The translations under genes and the position numbers were made by a program. A stretch of DNA of 28,030 nt from VBCK01 sp036270655 (GTDB lineage: Bacteria; Pseudomonadota; Gammaproteobacteria; Burkholderiales; Burkholderiaceae_F). The notes beneath the pieces are model-generated. The model had not been told where the DNA came from. It saw nothing but the letters and a program-made list of their open reading frames with translations, and did no database searches. The DNA is taken from contig DATBCD010000069.1 of assembly GCA_036270655.1 (NCBI GenBank), forward strand, positions 1 to 28,030, read 5' to 3'. Numbering within the stretch: position 1 is the stretch's first letter; each line of letters starts with the position of its first letter. Below, in pieces: positions 7,951 through 15,897 of the stretch.

Positions 7951-9831
7951 ATGACCGCCAAGACGGGCCAAGCGAGCCTGCCAGCGCTGGCTCTGTGCGC
8001 GGTGGGTGTCGTCTATGGCGACATCGGAACCAGCCCGCTGTACGCGGTGCAGGAATCGTTCAATCCGGTCCATGGCATCGCGCCGGTGCCCGCCAACGTG
8101 ATCGGTGTGATCTCGGTGATGGTGTGGACGCTGGTCATGATCGTGGCAGTCAAGTACGTCGTGCTGATCCTGCGTGCCGACAATCGCGGCGAGGGCGGAA
8201 TCATGGCGCTGACTGCGCTCGCCTCGTCGGCGGTGGGACGCAGCTCGCCGCGCTACCGCACCGTCGTGATCCTGGGGTTGGTGGGGGCAGCGCTTTTTTG
8301 CGGCGACGGCGTCATCACGCCATCGATCTCGGTGCTCAGTGCTGTCGAGGGTCTGGACGTCGCCACGCCGGCCTTCAAGCCCTACGCGGTTCCTCTGGCA
8401 GTCGCAATCCTGACCGGCCTGTATCTGGTCCAGAAAACCGGAACGGGTCGGATCGGCTTCCTGTTCGCGCCGGTGCTCACGGTCTGGTTCCTGGTGATCG
8501 GAGCAGTTGGGCTGGCCAGCATCGTCCGGGCGCCGCAGATTCTGGCGGCGCTGGATCCGCTCAGGGCGGTCGATTTCATGCGACGCAATGGGATGACCGG
8601 CTTTGCGGCGCTCGGCGCAATCGTGCTTGCAGTGACGGGGGCCGAAGCGCTGTACGCGGACCTGGGCCACTTCGGCCGGCGAGCCATCCGCACCGCCTGG
8701 TTCGCGCTGGTGTTCCCGTCCCTGCTGCTGAACTACCTCGGACAGGGAGCGTTGTTGCTGACCAATCCGGCCGCGATCGACAACCCGTTTTACCGGCTGG
8801 TGCCGGTGTGGGGTGTCGTGCCGATGGTCGCGCTGGCCACCACCGCCACGGTCATCGCCTCGCAGGCGACGATCTCCGGCACGTTCTCGTTCGCAAAGCA
8901 GGCGATCCAGCTCGGATACCTGCCCCGGATGCGGGTCGTTCAGACATCGGAGCAGTCGCTGCACCAGGTGTACCTGCCCGACGTCAACTGGCTGCAATTT
9001 GCGCTGGTGGCAACGGTGACCATCGCCTTCGGCAGTTCGAGCGCGCTGGCGGCCGCCTACGGGATCGCGGTGACGGGCACGATGCTGATCACGACCCTGC
9101 TCACGTTCGAGGTGCTGCGATACGGCTGGAAGTACCCGCTGTGGCTGGCCGTCGGCGCAACGGGCCTGTTCCTGGCGATCGACGCCGCCTTTTTCAGCGC
9201 CAACACGCTGCGGATCGTGCAAGGCGGCTGGTTTCCGCTCGCCATTGCCGCATTCGTCTTTTTCATCATGATGACCTGGAGCCACGGGCGCCGCCTGGTG
9301 CAGCGCCGGTTGCGGCAGGACGCGGTTCCGTTGCAGGTGGTGATCGATTCGCTGGTCGCCTCACCGCCGGTGCGAGTCCCCGGCACCGCAGTGTTCCTTC
9401 GAGGCGAACAGGAGGGGGCGCCGCGCGCGTTCATGCACAACCTGCTGCACAACAAAGTGCTGCACGAACGCGTGATCTTCCTGACCGCGCACGTGGCCGA
9501 CGAGCCCTGGGTGCCGGAGCGGGAACGCGTCAAGGTGCACCCGCTCGGGCACGAGTTCTACCAGGTCGACGTTTACTGGGGCTTCATGGACGAGCCCAAT
9601 GTGCCGCGCGCGCTCGAGCTGTGCAAGTCGCAGGGGCTGGCGATCGACCCGATGCAGACTTCGTATTTTCTCAGCCGCCAGCGGCTGGTTCCTGGCACCG
9701 GCCCGGGCCGGATGGCGGGCTGGCGCGAGCGGCTGTTCGCGGCGATGGTGCGCAATGCGGCCGACCCGGCCGACTATTTCAAGCTGCCGAGCAATCGGGT
9801 CGCGGAGCTGGGCGCGCAGATCGAAATCTGA
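7951..9831 (+). CDS. kup: Low-affinity potassium uptake protein Kup
   Basis: A 626-residue K+/H+ symporter of the inner membrane, usual length for the family. The N-terminal diagnostic segment VVYGDIGTSPLYA is at residues 20-32, and further family blocks follow (RADNRGEGGIMAL, FCGDGVITPSISVLSAVEG, TGAEALYADLGHFG, NYLGQGALLL, SQATISGTFSFAKQAIQLGYLPRM). About twelve membrane helices span residues 10-450. A cytoplasmic C-terminal domain follows and ends LPSNRVAELGAQIEI, a normal Kup terminus, so the gene is complete although a broken gene abuts it. The start at 7951 lacks a strong Shine-Dalgarno sequence, but the protein alignment leaves little choice. The gene is monocistronic: its left neighbour is a HAD gene and its right neighbour is antisense. 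An imperfect hairpin (9835-9856) follows the stop without a T-run. Confidence 0.96.
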   Translation: MTAKTGQASLPALALCAVGVVYGDIGTSPLYAVQESFNPVHGIAPVPANVIGVISVMVWTLVMIVAVKYVVLILRADNRGEGGIMALTALASSAVGRSSPRYRTVVILGLVGAALFCGDGVITPSISVLSAVEGLDVATPAFKPYAVPLAVAILTGLYLVQKTGTGRIGFLFAPVLTVWFLVIGAVGLASIVRAPQILAALDPLRAVDFMRRNGMTGFAALGAIVLAVTGAEALYADLGHFGRRAIRTAWFALVFPSLLLNYLGQGALLLTNPAAIDNPFYRLVPVWGVVPMVALATTATVIASQATISGTFSFAKQAIQLGYLPRMRVVQTSEQSLHQVYLPDVNWLQFALVATVTIAFGSSSALAAAYGIAVTGTMLITTLLTFEVLRYGWKYPLWLAVGATGLFLAIDAAFFSANTLRIVQGGWFPLAIAAFVFFIMMTWSHGRRLVQRRLRQDAVPLQVVIDSLVASPPVRVPGTAVFLRGEQEGAPRAFMHNLLHNKVLHERVIFLTAHVADEPWVPERERVKVHPLGHEFYQVDVYWGFMDEPNVPRALELCKSQGLAIDPMQTSYFLSRQRLVPGTGPGRMAGWRERLFAAMVRNAADPADYFKLPSNRVAELGAQIEI

Positions 9832-9840
9832 GCGGCATCT

Positions 9841-10080
9841 CCCCAAGGGGCGATGCGCGACCTGGCTGCGCGCGCGCTGGTAAGCCAGCGTCGCGCTCTG
9901 CGCCAGCCGGTGCCCGGCCCGAAGCACGTTGCCGCGCGCGGTTCGCTCGTGCTGCGTCAGCGCATCGAGCGCCGCTTCGTGAATCTGGCTGGTTGCCGCG
10001 TTGTCCAGGTAGTGCAGCGCGGAGCCGTCCTGGGCCAGCAGCGGAAACTGCCGCCGCAACGCGGCTAGTTCGTCGCTCAT
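9841..10080 (-). pseudogene. N-terminal remnant of a SufS/NifS-like cysteine desulfurase
   Basis: The ATG at 10080 overlaps the TGA of the upstream nucleotidyltransferase gene (ATGA). It opens a frame whose first 80 or so residues read like a class-V aminotransferase/cysteine desulfurase: FPLL, LHYLDNAATSQ, ALDALTQHERTARGNVLRAGHRLA, ATLAYQRARSQVA. Homology stops near residue 80, just where the 3' end of kup begins. Beyond it the frame merely reads antisense through kup to a stop at 9361. The PLP-binding lysine and the catalytic cysteine region are missing, so it cannot be an active enzyme. Rhodobacter capsulatus NifS4 works with XdhC to sulfurate molybdenum cofactor, so an intact ancestor here would have fitted this operon. 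The 3' boundary is uncertain by about 10 bases; the event is probably a deletion or rearrangement next to kup. Confidence 0.72.
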
Positions 10081-10682
10081 GGTCGGCGCGCCCGATCCAG
10101 CTGCGCCGGGGTATCGACATCTTCGAAGATCGCGTCGGTGTCGAACGGCACCGCCTGAACCTGCGACGCGTGCTGCACGAGCAGCGCGCGCGCGCCGAAA
10201 TCGCCGGTCAGCTCGCCGATGGCGGAAAACAACCGGCGCGGCCACAGCACCGGGTGGCCGCGCCGGCCGTCACGGACCGGCACCACGATCGGCGCCAGGC
10301 GCGGATCGAATCCGTCGATCAGCCGGTCGATGTGCGGAGCAAGGATCCACGGCATGTCGGCCAGCTGCACCACGGCCGCATCGATCGTCTCGGGCAGGCC
10401 CGCCATCGCGCACCGCAGCGAGCTCGCAAGCCCCTGTGCGAATCCGGGGTTGCGCACGACCGTGATGGGCTTGGACGCGGGCACCGCTTCGAATGCGGCT
10501 TCGACCTGATCGGCCTGCCAACCCGTCACGACCACCACCTGTGTGCAGCGCGAGTCCAGAGCGGCGCGCACCGCGCGCTCGACCATCGTGACTCCGTCGA
10601 CCGGGCTCAGCAGCTTGTTGGGCCCGCCCATCCGACTCGAGGTGCCGGCGGCCAGCACCAGGGCTGCAATGCGAGGGCTCAC
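10077..10682 (-). CDS. MobA/MocA-like molybdenum cofactor nucleotidyltransferase
   Basis: A 201-residue NTP-transferase. The N-terminal LVLAAGTSSRMGGPNKLL is the nucleotide-binding signature of the MobA/MocA family. VVVVTGWQADQVEAAF, a conserved VVQLADMPWI (metal and substrate site) and GRRGHPVLWPRRLF follow, the last being typical of MocA-type proteins. These enzymes attach CMP or GMP to molybdopterin. The NKLL form and the XdhC neighbours favour the cytidylyltransferase for xanthine-dehydrogenase-family enzymes, but that is inference. The start is GTG at 10682, overlapping the XdhC stop as GTGA; no other start preserves the conserved N-terminus. The stop overlaps the ATG of the desulfurase remnant, so the group was once a continuous coupled operon. 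Confidence 0.85.
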   Translation of the reverse strand: MSPRIAALVLAAGTSSRMGGPNKLLSPVDGVTMVERAVRAALDSRCTQVVVVTGWQADQVEAAFEAVPASKPITVVRNPGFAQGLASSLRCAMAGLPETIDAAVVQLADMPWILAPHIDRLIDGFDPRLAPIVVPVRDGRRGHPVLWPRRLFSAIGELTGDFGARALLVQHASQVQAVPFDTDAIFEDVDTPAQLDRARRP

Positions 10683-11374
10683 GACCCGCCGTCGCGATAG
10701 CGCTCCTGCACGATCTGGGCCAGGATCGCCACCGCGATCTCGCCGGGCGATCGCCCGCCCAGCGCCAGACCGACCGGCGCGTGGATCCGTGCCACCCGGT
10801 CGCCCAGGCCCTGCTCGGTCAGCCGCTGGACCCGCTTGGCGTGGGTGCGCGCGCTGCCCAGCGCTCCGACGTAGAAAGCGGGGCTGTTCAGCGCCGCGAT
10901 CAGCGCCGGATCGTCGAGTTTCGGATCGTGCGTCAGCGTGACGACCGCCGTGCGAGCGTCCACCGCGAGGCGCGCCATCGCTTCCTCGGGCCATTCGGTG
11001 TCCAGCGCCACGGTCGGAAACCGCTCGGCGCTGGCGAAAGCGCGGCGCGGATCGATCACGGTCACCTCGAATCCGGCCAGCGACGCCATCGGCGCCAGCG
11101 CCGAGGCCACGTGCACAGCGCCCACCACCAGCAGGCGCGGCGGGCCCGCGTACACGCGGACGAACAGGTCTTCGTCCTGTGGCAGCGGCCCGCTGCGTTC
11201 GATGCGGACACAGCGGGCGACCTGCGCCAGCAACTCGGCGCTCAGCGGCAGGTCTCCGCACAGCACGTCGCGCTCGACCAGCGCCTGGCAGCCATCGCTG
11301 AGCCGCGTCACCAGCGCCATCGCGCCCCTGGCCGACCCGGCCGCCATCAGCCCCTCGAGAATGTCCCGCCTCAT
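10679..11374 (-). CDS. XdhC family protein, Rossmann (C-terminal) domain as separate gene
   Basis: A 231-residue protein corresponding to the C-terminal half of XdhC/CoxI. A short linker helix region leads to a Rossmann-like start (LLVVGAVHVASALAPMASLAGFEVTVIDPR). Then come the diagnostic blocks VVTLTHDPKLDDPALIAAL, FYVGALGSARTHAKR and IHAPVGLALGGRSPGEIAVAI. XdhC binds molybdenum cofactor, protects it and hands it to xanthine-dehydrogenase-type enzymes after sulfuration. The second glycine of the nucleotide-loop motif is changed (GAVHVA, where GAGHxG is usual). The ATG at 11374 overlaps the TGA of the preceding gene (ATGA), which shows a designed split rather than a frameshift. An alternative start at 11431 would only add residues shadowing the neighbouring gene. 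Confidence 0.85.
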   Translation of the reverse strand: MRRDILEGLMAAGSARGAMALVTRLSDGCQALVERDVLCGDLPLSAELLAQVARCVRIERSGPLPQDEDLFVRVYAGPPRLLVVGAVHVASALAPMASLAGFEVTVIDPRRAFASAERFPTVALDTEWPEEAMARLAVDARTAVVTLTHDPKLDDPALIAALNSPAFYVGALGSARTHAKRVQRLTEQGLGDRVARIHAPVGLALGGRSPGEIAVAILAQIVQERYRDGGS

Positions 11375-11706
11375 TCGATCCGCTCGAGGTACACCTCGAC
11401 CTGCCCGCCGCAGGCCAGGCCCACCTCCCACGCCTGCTCGTCACTGACGCCGAACTTCAGCCGGCGCGGGCGGCCATCGCGGATCACAACCTGAGCCTCA
11501 TGAATCACGCTGGCCTCGATGCAGCCACCCGAAACAGAGCCCATGAACTGCCCGGTGCTGTCGACGGCCAGGTGGCTGCCGGGCGGCCGCGGCGACGAAC
11601 CCCAGGTCTGGACCACCGTAGCCAGCGCGACGCCCCGGCCCAGACCCAGCCACTGGCGGATCTGCCGGAAGATCTGATCGGAATCGAGGTCCAGAGGCCT
11701 GCCCAT
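11371..11706 (-). CDS. XdhC/CoxI N-terminal domain protein
   Basis: A 111-residue stand-alone XdhC/CoxI N-terminal domain. The conserved stretch VALATVVQTWGSSPRPPGSHLAV is followed by GSVSGGCIEASV and GLACGGQVEVYLERI, the cysteine-bearing SGGC and CGG motifs of the family. It forms a functional unit with the next gene, to which it is coupled by ATGA; many proteobacteria carry the two halves fused. The start at 11706 (MGRPLDLDSDQIFRQIRQWL) matches the usual length. An in-frame ATG at 11757 would add 17 residues. Neither start has a clear ribosome binding site. This is the first gene of the minus-strand cofactor operon, and the upstream terminator separates it from the phosphoesterase gene. Confidence 0.82.
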   Translation of the reverse strand: MGRPLDLDSDQIFRQIRQWLGLGRGVALATVVQTWGSSPRPPGSHLAVDSTGQFMGSVSGGCIEASVIHEAQVVIRDGRPRRLKFGVSDEQAWEVGLACGGQVEVYLERIE

Positions 11707-11782
11707 TTCGAAAGCCGCGCCACCGGGCGCCGCGCCAAAGATAGCAGGAACGCGCATGGCAGCCGCAATGCCGGCGTCGGGG

Positions 11783-11810
11783 AAAAAAATACCCCGCCCT
11801 GGGGCGGGGT
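11783..11810 (-). terminator. Rho-independent terminator of the phosphoesterase gene
   Basis: A perfect 9-bp GC stem (11791-11799 with 11802-11810) is followed, on the minus strand, by a run of seven T (complement of 11783-11789). It lies 26 bases past the phosphoesterase stop and upstream of the XdhC gene, so it ends the former transcript and implies a separate promoter for the latter. Confidence 0.85.
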
Positions 11811-11836
11811 CCGGATCATGCGCGTGACGAGTCGAC

Positions 11837-12991
11837 TCAGCGGAACAAGTCCCCCATCAGCCTGACGTTCTCATCGCCTGCGTGATTCAGGTAAGGCAGA
11901 TCGAAACCGGCCTCGATGGTCTTGAGCAGCGAAAAATGGTTGTAAGCGACGTTGCTGGTGACACCGTGCCTGCCATAGCTGGTGTCGACGATCGCGACCA
12001 CCTGGTTGGGCTCGGAGCCGTAGTCGTTCTCGTCCCACACCACGACGATCGCGTTATGCCCGTGCTGCCAGGCCTCCGAGGCCTTGATCGCGCCCACCAG
12101 GGTCTTGACCGTCGAATCGCCCGCCAGGATCAGATTGTTGTCCGGGGAGCCCTGGCAATAGGGTCCGACTTCGCTGGCGCCGCGCCCGTGCTGGTCGTGG
12201 CACTGGTTGGGCACGATGAACGAGTAGCTCGGCGCGTTGCCGGAACGCAGGTCCGCGAACAGCGTTTCGAAGCCGACCGAGTTGCGCAGGCTGTTGTCGG
12301 GGTCGGTGCCGGTCTGAATGCTCGCGAAGTAGACGAACGGGTTGTGCTTGACCGCGTACAGGTTGGGCGCACCCGAAACGGTTTCGGTCACGTTGGAAAT
12401 CAAGCCGTCGCTGTTGTTGACGCCATCGGCCCCGTACGGGGGCAGGCTCTCCTGGTAACTCTTCCAGCTCAGGCCATGCTCGACCAGCTGGTCGGCGATC
12501 GACCGGCCGACCGTGGGCGCGGGCGCGATCGGGATGTTGTGAATCGGCACCGCAGGCGTGCCCTCGTTGGTCGTGTCGACGGCGGGAGTGGCCGCGTCCA
12601 GGCCGGATCCGGCGATCGGGCAGCTGTTGGGCGCGCCTTCGAGCGAGGGCGTGTTGGTTTCCAGGTTGGATCGACAAGTCGTGTTGTGCCAGTCGGGCGA
12701 GTTGTCGTTGACGATGCCGAAGTTCGAGCCGCCGACGACCTCGAGGTAGTTGGTCAGGCTGGGGTGGCCGACGCCCATGTAGTGACCGGCGTAATTGGCG
12801 CTGGCGACATAGCTGTTGATGAACGGCGCGTTCGCGTTGCCGATGATGTGACCGACATACTGGTTTTCCATCATGATCACGAACACGTGGTCCAGGCGTG
12901 GGATGCTTTCGCCCTCCTGTGCAAGCACCGGACAGGCGACCAGCGCCGCTGCCAGACTCACTGCCGCCGACGTTTCTCTTTTGAATCTCAT
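11837..12991 (-). CDS. Secreted phosphoesterase (PF04185, phospholipase C/acid phosphatase family)
   Basis: A 384-residue exported enzyme. Residues 1-24 form a Sec signal peptide (AAVSLAAALVACPVLAQ). The mature part opens with the family signature LDHVFVIMMENQ (Glu42 and Asn43 are the conserved metal/phosphate-binding pair). Later blocks are MGVGHPSLTNYLEVVGG, YSFIVPNQCHDQHG, IVVVWDENDYGSEPNQV and HGVTSNVAYNHFSLLKTIEAGF, the last two holding the conserved Asp/Glu and His. The family covers phospholipase C and AcpA-like acid phosphatases; the substrate cannot be told from the sequence. The start at 12991 is decided by a strong AGAGGAGG ribosome binding site at 13005-12998 on the minus strand. 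The open frame runs 76 codons further upstream but lacks signal-peptide sense. A terminator follows the gene. Confidence 0.9.
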   Translation of the reverse strand: MRFKRETSAAVSLAAALVACPVLAQEGESIPRLDHVFVIMMENQYVGHIIGNANAPFINSYVASANYAGHYMGVGHPSLTNYLEVVGGSNFGIVNDNSPDWHNTTCRSNLETNTPSLEGAPNSCPIAGSGLDAATPAVDTTNEGTPAVPIHNIPIAPAPTVGRSIADQLVEHGLSWKSYQESLPPYGADGVNNSDGLISNVTETVSGAPNLYAVKHNPFVYFASIQTGTDPDNSLRNSVGFETLFADLRSGNAPSYSFIVPNQCHDQHGRGASEVGPYCQGSPDNNLILAGDSTVKTLVGAIKASEAWQHGHNAIVVVWDENDYGSEPNQVVAIVDTSYGRHGVTSNVAYNHFSLLKTIEAGFDLPYLNHAGDENVRLMGDLFR

Positions 12992-13031
12992 GCAATGCCT
13001 CCTCTTGGTTGCGGCAACCACTCGGTGTGCC

Positions 13032-13130
13032 AACCTGAACCGGGTCAGGTTCCCGGGCGGCCGCCAGAAACCGCGCGTGTGCGGTGCGCCCTGCCCCATC
13101 GGAGCGTTCGATGCGGGCGGATTTGCGCCC
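13032..13130 (-). other. Hairpin-rich 5' leader of the phosphoesterase gene
   Basis: The 260-base gap between the phospholipase stop and the phosphoesterase start contains a chain of short perfect inverted repeats: 13115-13119 with 13126-13130, 13097-13101 with 13109-13113, 13070-13074 with 13081-13085, and the longest, 13032-13038 with 13045-13051 (7 pairs). In high-GC DNA single 5-bp stems are expected by chance; the regular succession is what stands out. It does not match a riboswitch class I know. The rest of the gap should hold the promoter, which I cannot place. Confidence 0.35.
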
Positions 13131-13251
13131 CCACAGGCTAGTGGGCGTTTATGACGGGGCTGTGTGCCGAACGGCGCCTCGGCCGGCGGCTGGCGGGTTC
13201 TTAAGCAAGCAACGAACAAAGCCCTACCGAGTCTGCGTCAGGGCGGCTCTG

Positions 13252-15519
13252 CTAGCGGCCGGCGACGATCGGCTCGGTGGTCGACGGCGCGCCCACGTAC
13301 AGATACAGACTGGAGTTGCCGTCGCGCGCCCGGCCGTATGCCAGATACAGCGGACCGACCGGGCTGTCGAGCAGAAGGAACACGGAGGCCGACTTCATCG
13401 TTCCGAGCGGATTTCCAGCAACGATCGGCCGGCCCAGGCGCCCCGCTTCCAGCGACATCCCGGCATACAGCGCGTTCAGGAACGGTAACGGGGCCAGCTT
13501 GTACTCGAAAATGGCGCGCGCGAACTGCAGCGACTGTCCGTTCAGCGATCCGATCCGATAGCCGGATTGCTGCAGGAACCCGCCCCATTGAAAGACGTCG
13601 TAGCGCGGAAGGTCGTTCGAACCGAAGCGACCCTTGAACGTCGCTCCCAGGTCCAGCGTGCTGCCGCCCAGCGAGCCGGCCCCCGATCCGCTCGCGTCCC
13701 ATCGGGTGTAAGACGACTCGCCACCGAGCGTCACGCGCGATGCGAAAAGCCCTGCCGACGCCTGGAACCCCGAGCGGGGCGCCACGCCGCGGTCGTATTC
13801 ATCGGCCTGCAGCCGCGCATGCCAGGCCCCGACGCCGACTCGGCCAGGCCCGGGTGTCAGCGACTGGGGTCCTTCATCGAGACGTTGCTGGATCCGTCCG
13901 ATTTCCGGACCAACCCGCAATTCGGCAGCGCGCCCCAGGCGGGCTCCAACGTCCAGGCCGGTCAGACCCTCGTACAGCACGTAACGGGCCGCGTGCTGTC
14001 CAGCGGAGAACACATCGTCGATATCCCGGTCGAGCTCCGCGTACGGCGCCAGAAAAAAGATGCGCTCGATGCCGAGCGGCTGGTACAGCTCGCTCCACAG
14101 CCGATCCTGGCGGCCAAGCTGCAGGTCGGTGCGCCATTCCGCGCCCAGCGAATCGATCCACGTGCGCCGGTAGGCGCCGAGCACCTCGAAGCGCGACTCG
14201 CCGCGAAGATCGTAGGCGCCCTCCAGGCCGAATCTGATGAAATTCGGACCCCAGGACTTCTCGATCGCATCGATCGACGCCACGCGCCGGCCGCCATCGT
14301 CGAGCAGCGCATAGCCGACCCGCTCGAAGTCGCCGCCGGCGTACAGACGCCGCACGTCCGCTTCCTGTCGTGCCTGATCCGGTTGTTGTCCAGCCCGCGT
14401 TTCCAGTTCGCTGCGGATCACCTCGGAGTTCACGCGTGCAAACGGCGACAGTCGCACTTCCGCGATCGGGCGTGAGTCGACCCGCTTGGCCGCGCGCCGG
14501 CTCGCGGTCAGCGCCGCGTACTCGTCGGCCGGCAACGAAAACTTCGCCAGCTGGTCGCTCATCTTGCGCGCCGCCGCTTCCCCCAGCGGGATCGGCTCGG
14601 TCCAGTGACTGAAGTCGGCCGACGAGAAGTCGCCAAGCTCTGGGCGAATGAGGATGTCGTCCGGTCGCATCAGCTGCAGCGACCTTTTTTCCCCCTGCTC
14701 GATCAGGATGTCGATCATTCTGCGGGTCACCCCCAGCAGCGTGCCGAGTTCCTCCTGCCCGAGCCGCGGCGACCCCAGATCCACCACGATCGCCACATCG
14801 GCCCCCATCGCGAGCGCCACGTCCAGCGGCAGGTTGTCGGTGAGGCCGCCGTCGACCAGGATACGGCCGTCGAGGCGCACCGGCGCCAGCGCCACCGGCA
14901 CCGACATGCTGGCACGCAGCGCCTGCGACAGCTCGCCCTGCGAAAGAACGACCGGCTCGCCCTTGACCAGGTCGGTGGCCACTGCGCGAAACGGGATCGG
15001 CAGCTCGTCGAAACGGACCACGTCCGACGAGCGGATCAAGCGACGCATTGTCGCCTCGAGCCGCTCGCCGGCAACCAGGCCTTTGGGCACCAGCAGCTTG
15101 CCGTCGCGCAGGCCAAACTCCGGGCCGATAAAGTTGCGCTGCTCGTCGATCTTGGTGCGAATCGGAATTTCCGAGCGGGGCGGCCGGTCCACGAACAGGG
15201 TCTCGGCCGGCAGCTCCGATATGATCGCCTCCATTTCGGCCGCACCGATTCCGGTGGCGTATGCGGCGCCGACCAGGGCGCCGATGCTGGTGCCCACGAT
15301 GCAATCCACCGGAACCCTGAGTTCTTCGAGGACCTTGATCACGCCGATGTGGGCGGTGCCACGCGCGCCCCCGCCCGCCAGCACCAGGCACACCCGGGGT
15401 CGACCGGAAGGCAGCGGCGTACCACCGGCATCCGGCACCAGGGTCGCCGCGCAGGCGATCGAGACCGCAAGCCGGCAGACGAGCCCCGCCGACGCCCCGG
15501 ATGGCGGCAACGCGGTCAA
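13252..15519 (-). CDS. Patatin-like phospholipase with POTRA and outer-membrane barrel (type Vd)
   Basis: A 755-residue protein: signal peptide (about residues 10-32), patatin domain (about 42-330) with the oxyanion loop GGGARG at 49-54, nucleophile Ser78 in GTSIG and catalytic Asp223 in VDGGLTDN; a POTRA-like segment (about 340-415, EVRLSPFARVNSEVI...YAGGDFERVGYAL), and a C-terminal beta-barrel of Omp85/BamA style rich in alternating strands. This is the layout of PlpD-type (type Vd) autotransporters, whose lipase domain is carried across or held at the outer membrane. The start is TTG at 15519, overlapping the TGA of the preceding gene (TTGA). No ATG or GTG gives an equally complete signal peptide, and an in-frame stop lies two codons upstream. 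It is the last gene of a minus-strand group. The lack of an LPXTG-like or repeat passenger argues against other autotransporter types. Confidence 0.9.
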   Translation of the reverse strand: MTALPPSGASAGLVCRLAVSIACAATLVPDAGGTPLPSGRPRVCLVLAGGGARGTAHIGVIKVLEELRVPVDCIVGTSIGALVGAAYATGIGAAEMEAIISELPAETLFVDRPPRSEIPIRTKIDEQRNFIGPEFGLRDGKLLVPKGLVAGERLEATMRRLIRSSDVVRFDELPIPFRAVATDLVKGEPVVLSQGELSQALRASMSVPVALAPVRLDGRILVDGGLTDNLPLDVALAMGADVAIVVDLGSPRLGQEELGTLLGVTRRMIDILIEQGEKRSLQLMRPDDILIRPELGDFSSADFSHWTEPIPLGEAAARKMSDQLAKFSLPADEYAALTASRRAAKRVDSRPIAEVRLSPFARVNSEVIRSELETRAGQQPDQARQEADVRRLYAGGDFERVGYALLDDGGRRVASIDAIEKSWGPNFIRFGLEGAYDLRGESRFEVLGAYRRTWIDSLGAEWRTDLQLGRQDRLWSELYQPLGIERIFFLAPYAELDRDIDDVFSAGQHAARYVLYEGLTGLDVGARLGRAAELRVGPEIGRIQQRLDEGPQSLTPGPGRVGVGAWHARLQADEYDRGVAPRSGFQASAGLFASRVTLGGESSYTRWDASGSGAGSLGGSTLDLGATFKGRFGSNDLPRYDVFQWGGFLQQSGYRIGSLNGQSLQFARAIFEYKLAPLPFLNALYAGMSLEAGRLGRPIVAGNPLGTMKSASVFLLLDSPVGPLYLAYGRARDGNSSLYLYVGAPSTTEPIVAGR

Positions 15520-15860
15520 GCGTCAGGCTCGCGCATGCCGTAGGCGCGCTCGACCCGCGCCACGCGCACCTGGTAATGCTGATACCAGTCGCGCTTGCCG
15601 CGTTGCTGCGCCAGCAGGTGGTCGGCCTGAGCTTTCCAGGCTGCGATAGCCGCGGTCGATTCCCAGTAACTCACTGTGATTCCGATGCCGTCCGCATCGC
15701 GCGCGCTCTCGATGCCGAGAAATCCGGGCTGCCTCGATGCCAGCTCGACCATGCGGTCGGACGTTGCGGCATAGCCGCGATCGTCCGCAGTCCTGAGCGA
15801 CGTGAAGATCACCGCGTAGTACGGCGGCTGCGGGGTCCGTGCCATTTCGCTCGAGCTCAT
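15516..15860 (-). CDS. Antibiotic biosynthesis monooxygenase (ABM) domain protein
   Basis: A 114-residue protein with a ferredoxin-like ABM fold: YYAVIFTSLRTADDRGYA, MVELASRQPGFLGIESARD, ITVSYWESTAAIAAWKAQADHL, then YQVRVARVERAYG. ABM proteins include small monooxygenases and haem-degrading or purely structural relatives; the function cannot be assigned, and most such genes are not in antibiotic clusters. I chose the ATG at 15860, preceded by GGAG at a spacing of about nine bases. A GTG at 15908 would overlap the upstream gene but shows no conserved sequence. The stop overlaps the TTG of the phospholipase gene, so the two proteins are translationally coupled. Confidence 0.8.
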   Translation of the reverse strand: MSSSEMARTPQPPYYAVIFTSLRTADDRGYAATSDRMVELASRQPGFLGIESARDADGIGITVSYWESTAAIAAWKAQADHLLAQQRGKRDWYQHYQVRVARVERAYGMREPDA

Positions 15861-15897
15861 CGTTTTCACTCCGCCTGGCGCGATCTGCGGTCGGCGT

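Noticed and set aside
7995..10700. 901-codon plus-strand open frame across kup and the antisense nucleotidyltransferase gene
   Set aside because: It overlaps kup in another frame and runs through genes on the other strand; the composition (Arg, Gly, Pro, Gln) is that of a shadow frame.
10679..11706. XdhC broken by a frameshift
   Set aside because: The two halves meet with a clean ATGA overlap, each has intact domain boundaries, and separate XdhC N- and C-domain genes are known.
13020..13060. TPP-type riboswitch before the phosphoesterase gene
   Set aside because: On the minus strand GAACCTGA resembles part of the TPP motif, but the CTGAGA and the distal GGTAATACC-like parts are missing and the gene is not a thiamin gene.
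13160..13251. Intrinsic terminator after the patatin gene
   Set aside because: Only a 5-bp stem with a long loop before a TTTGTT stretch could be drawn; too weak to list.
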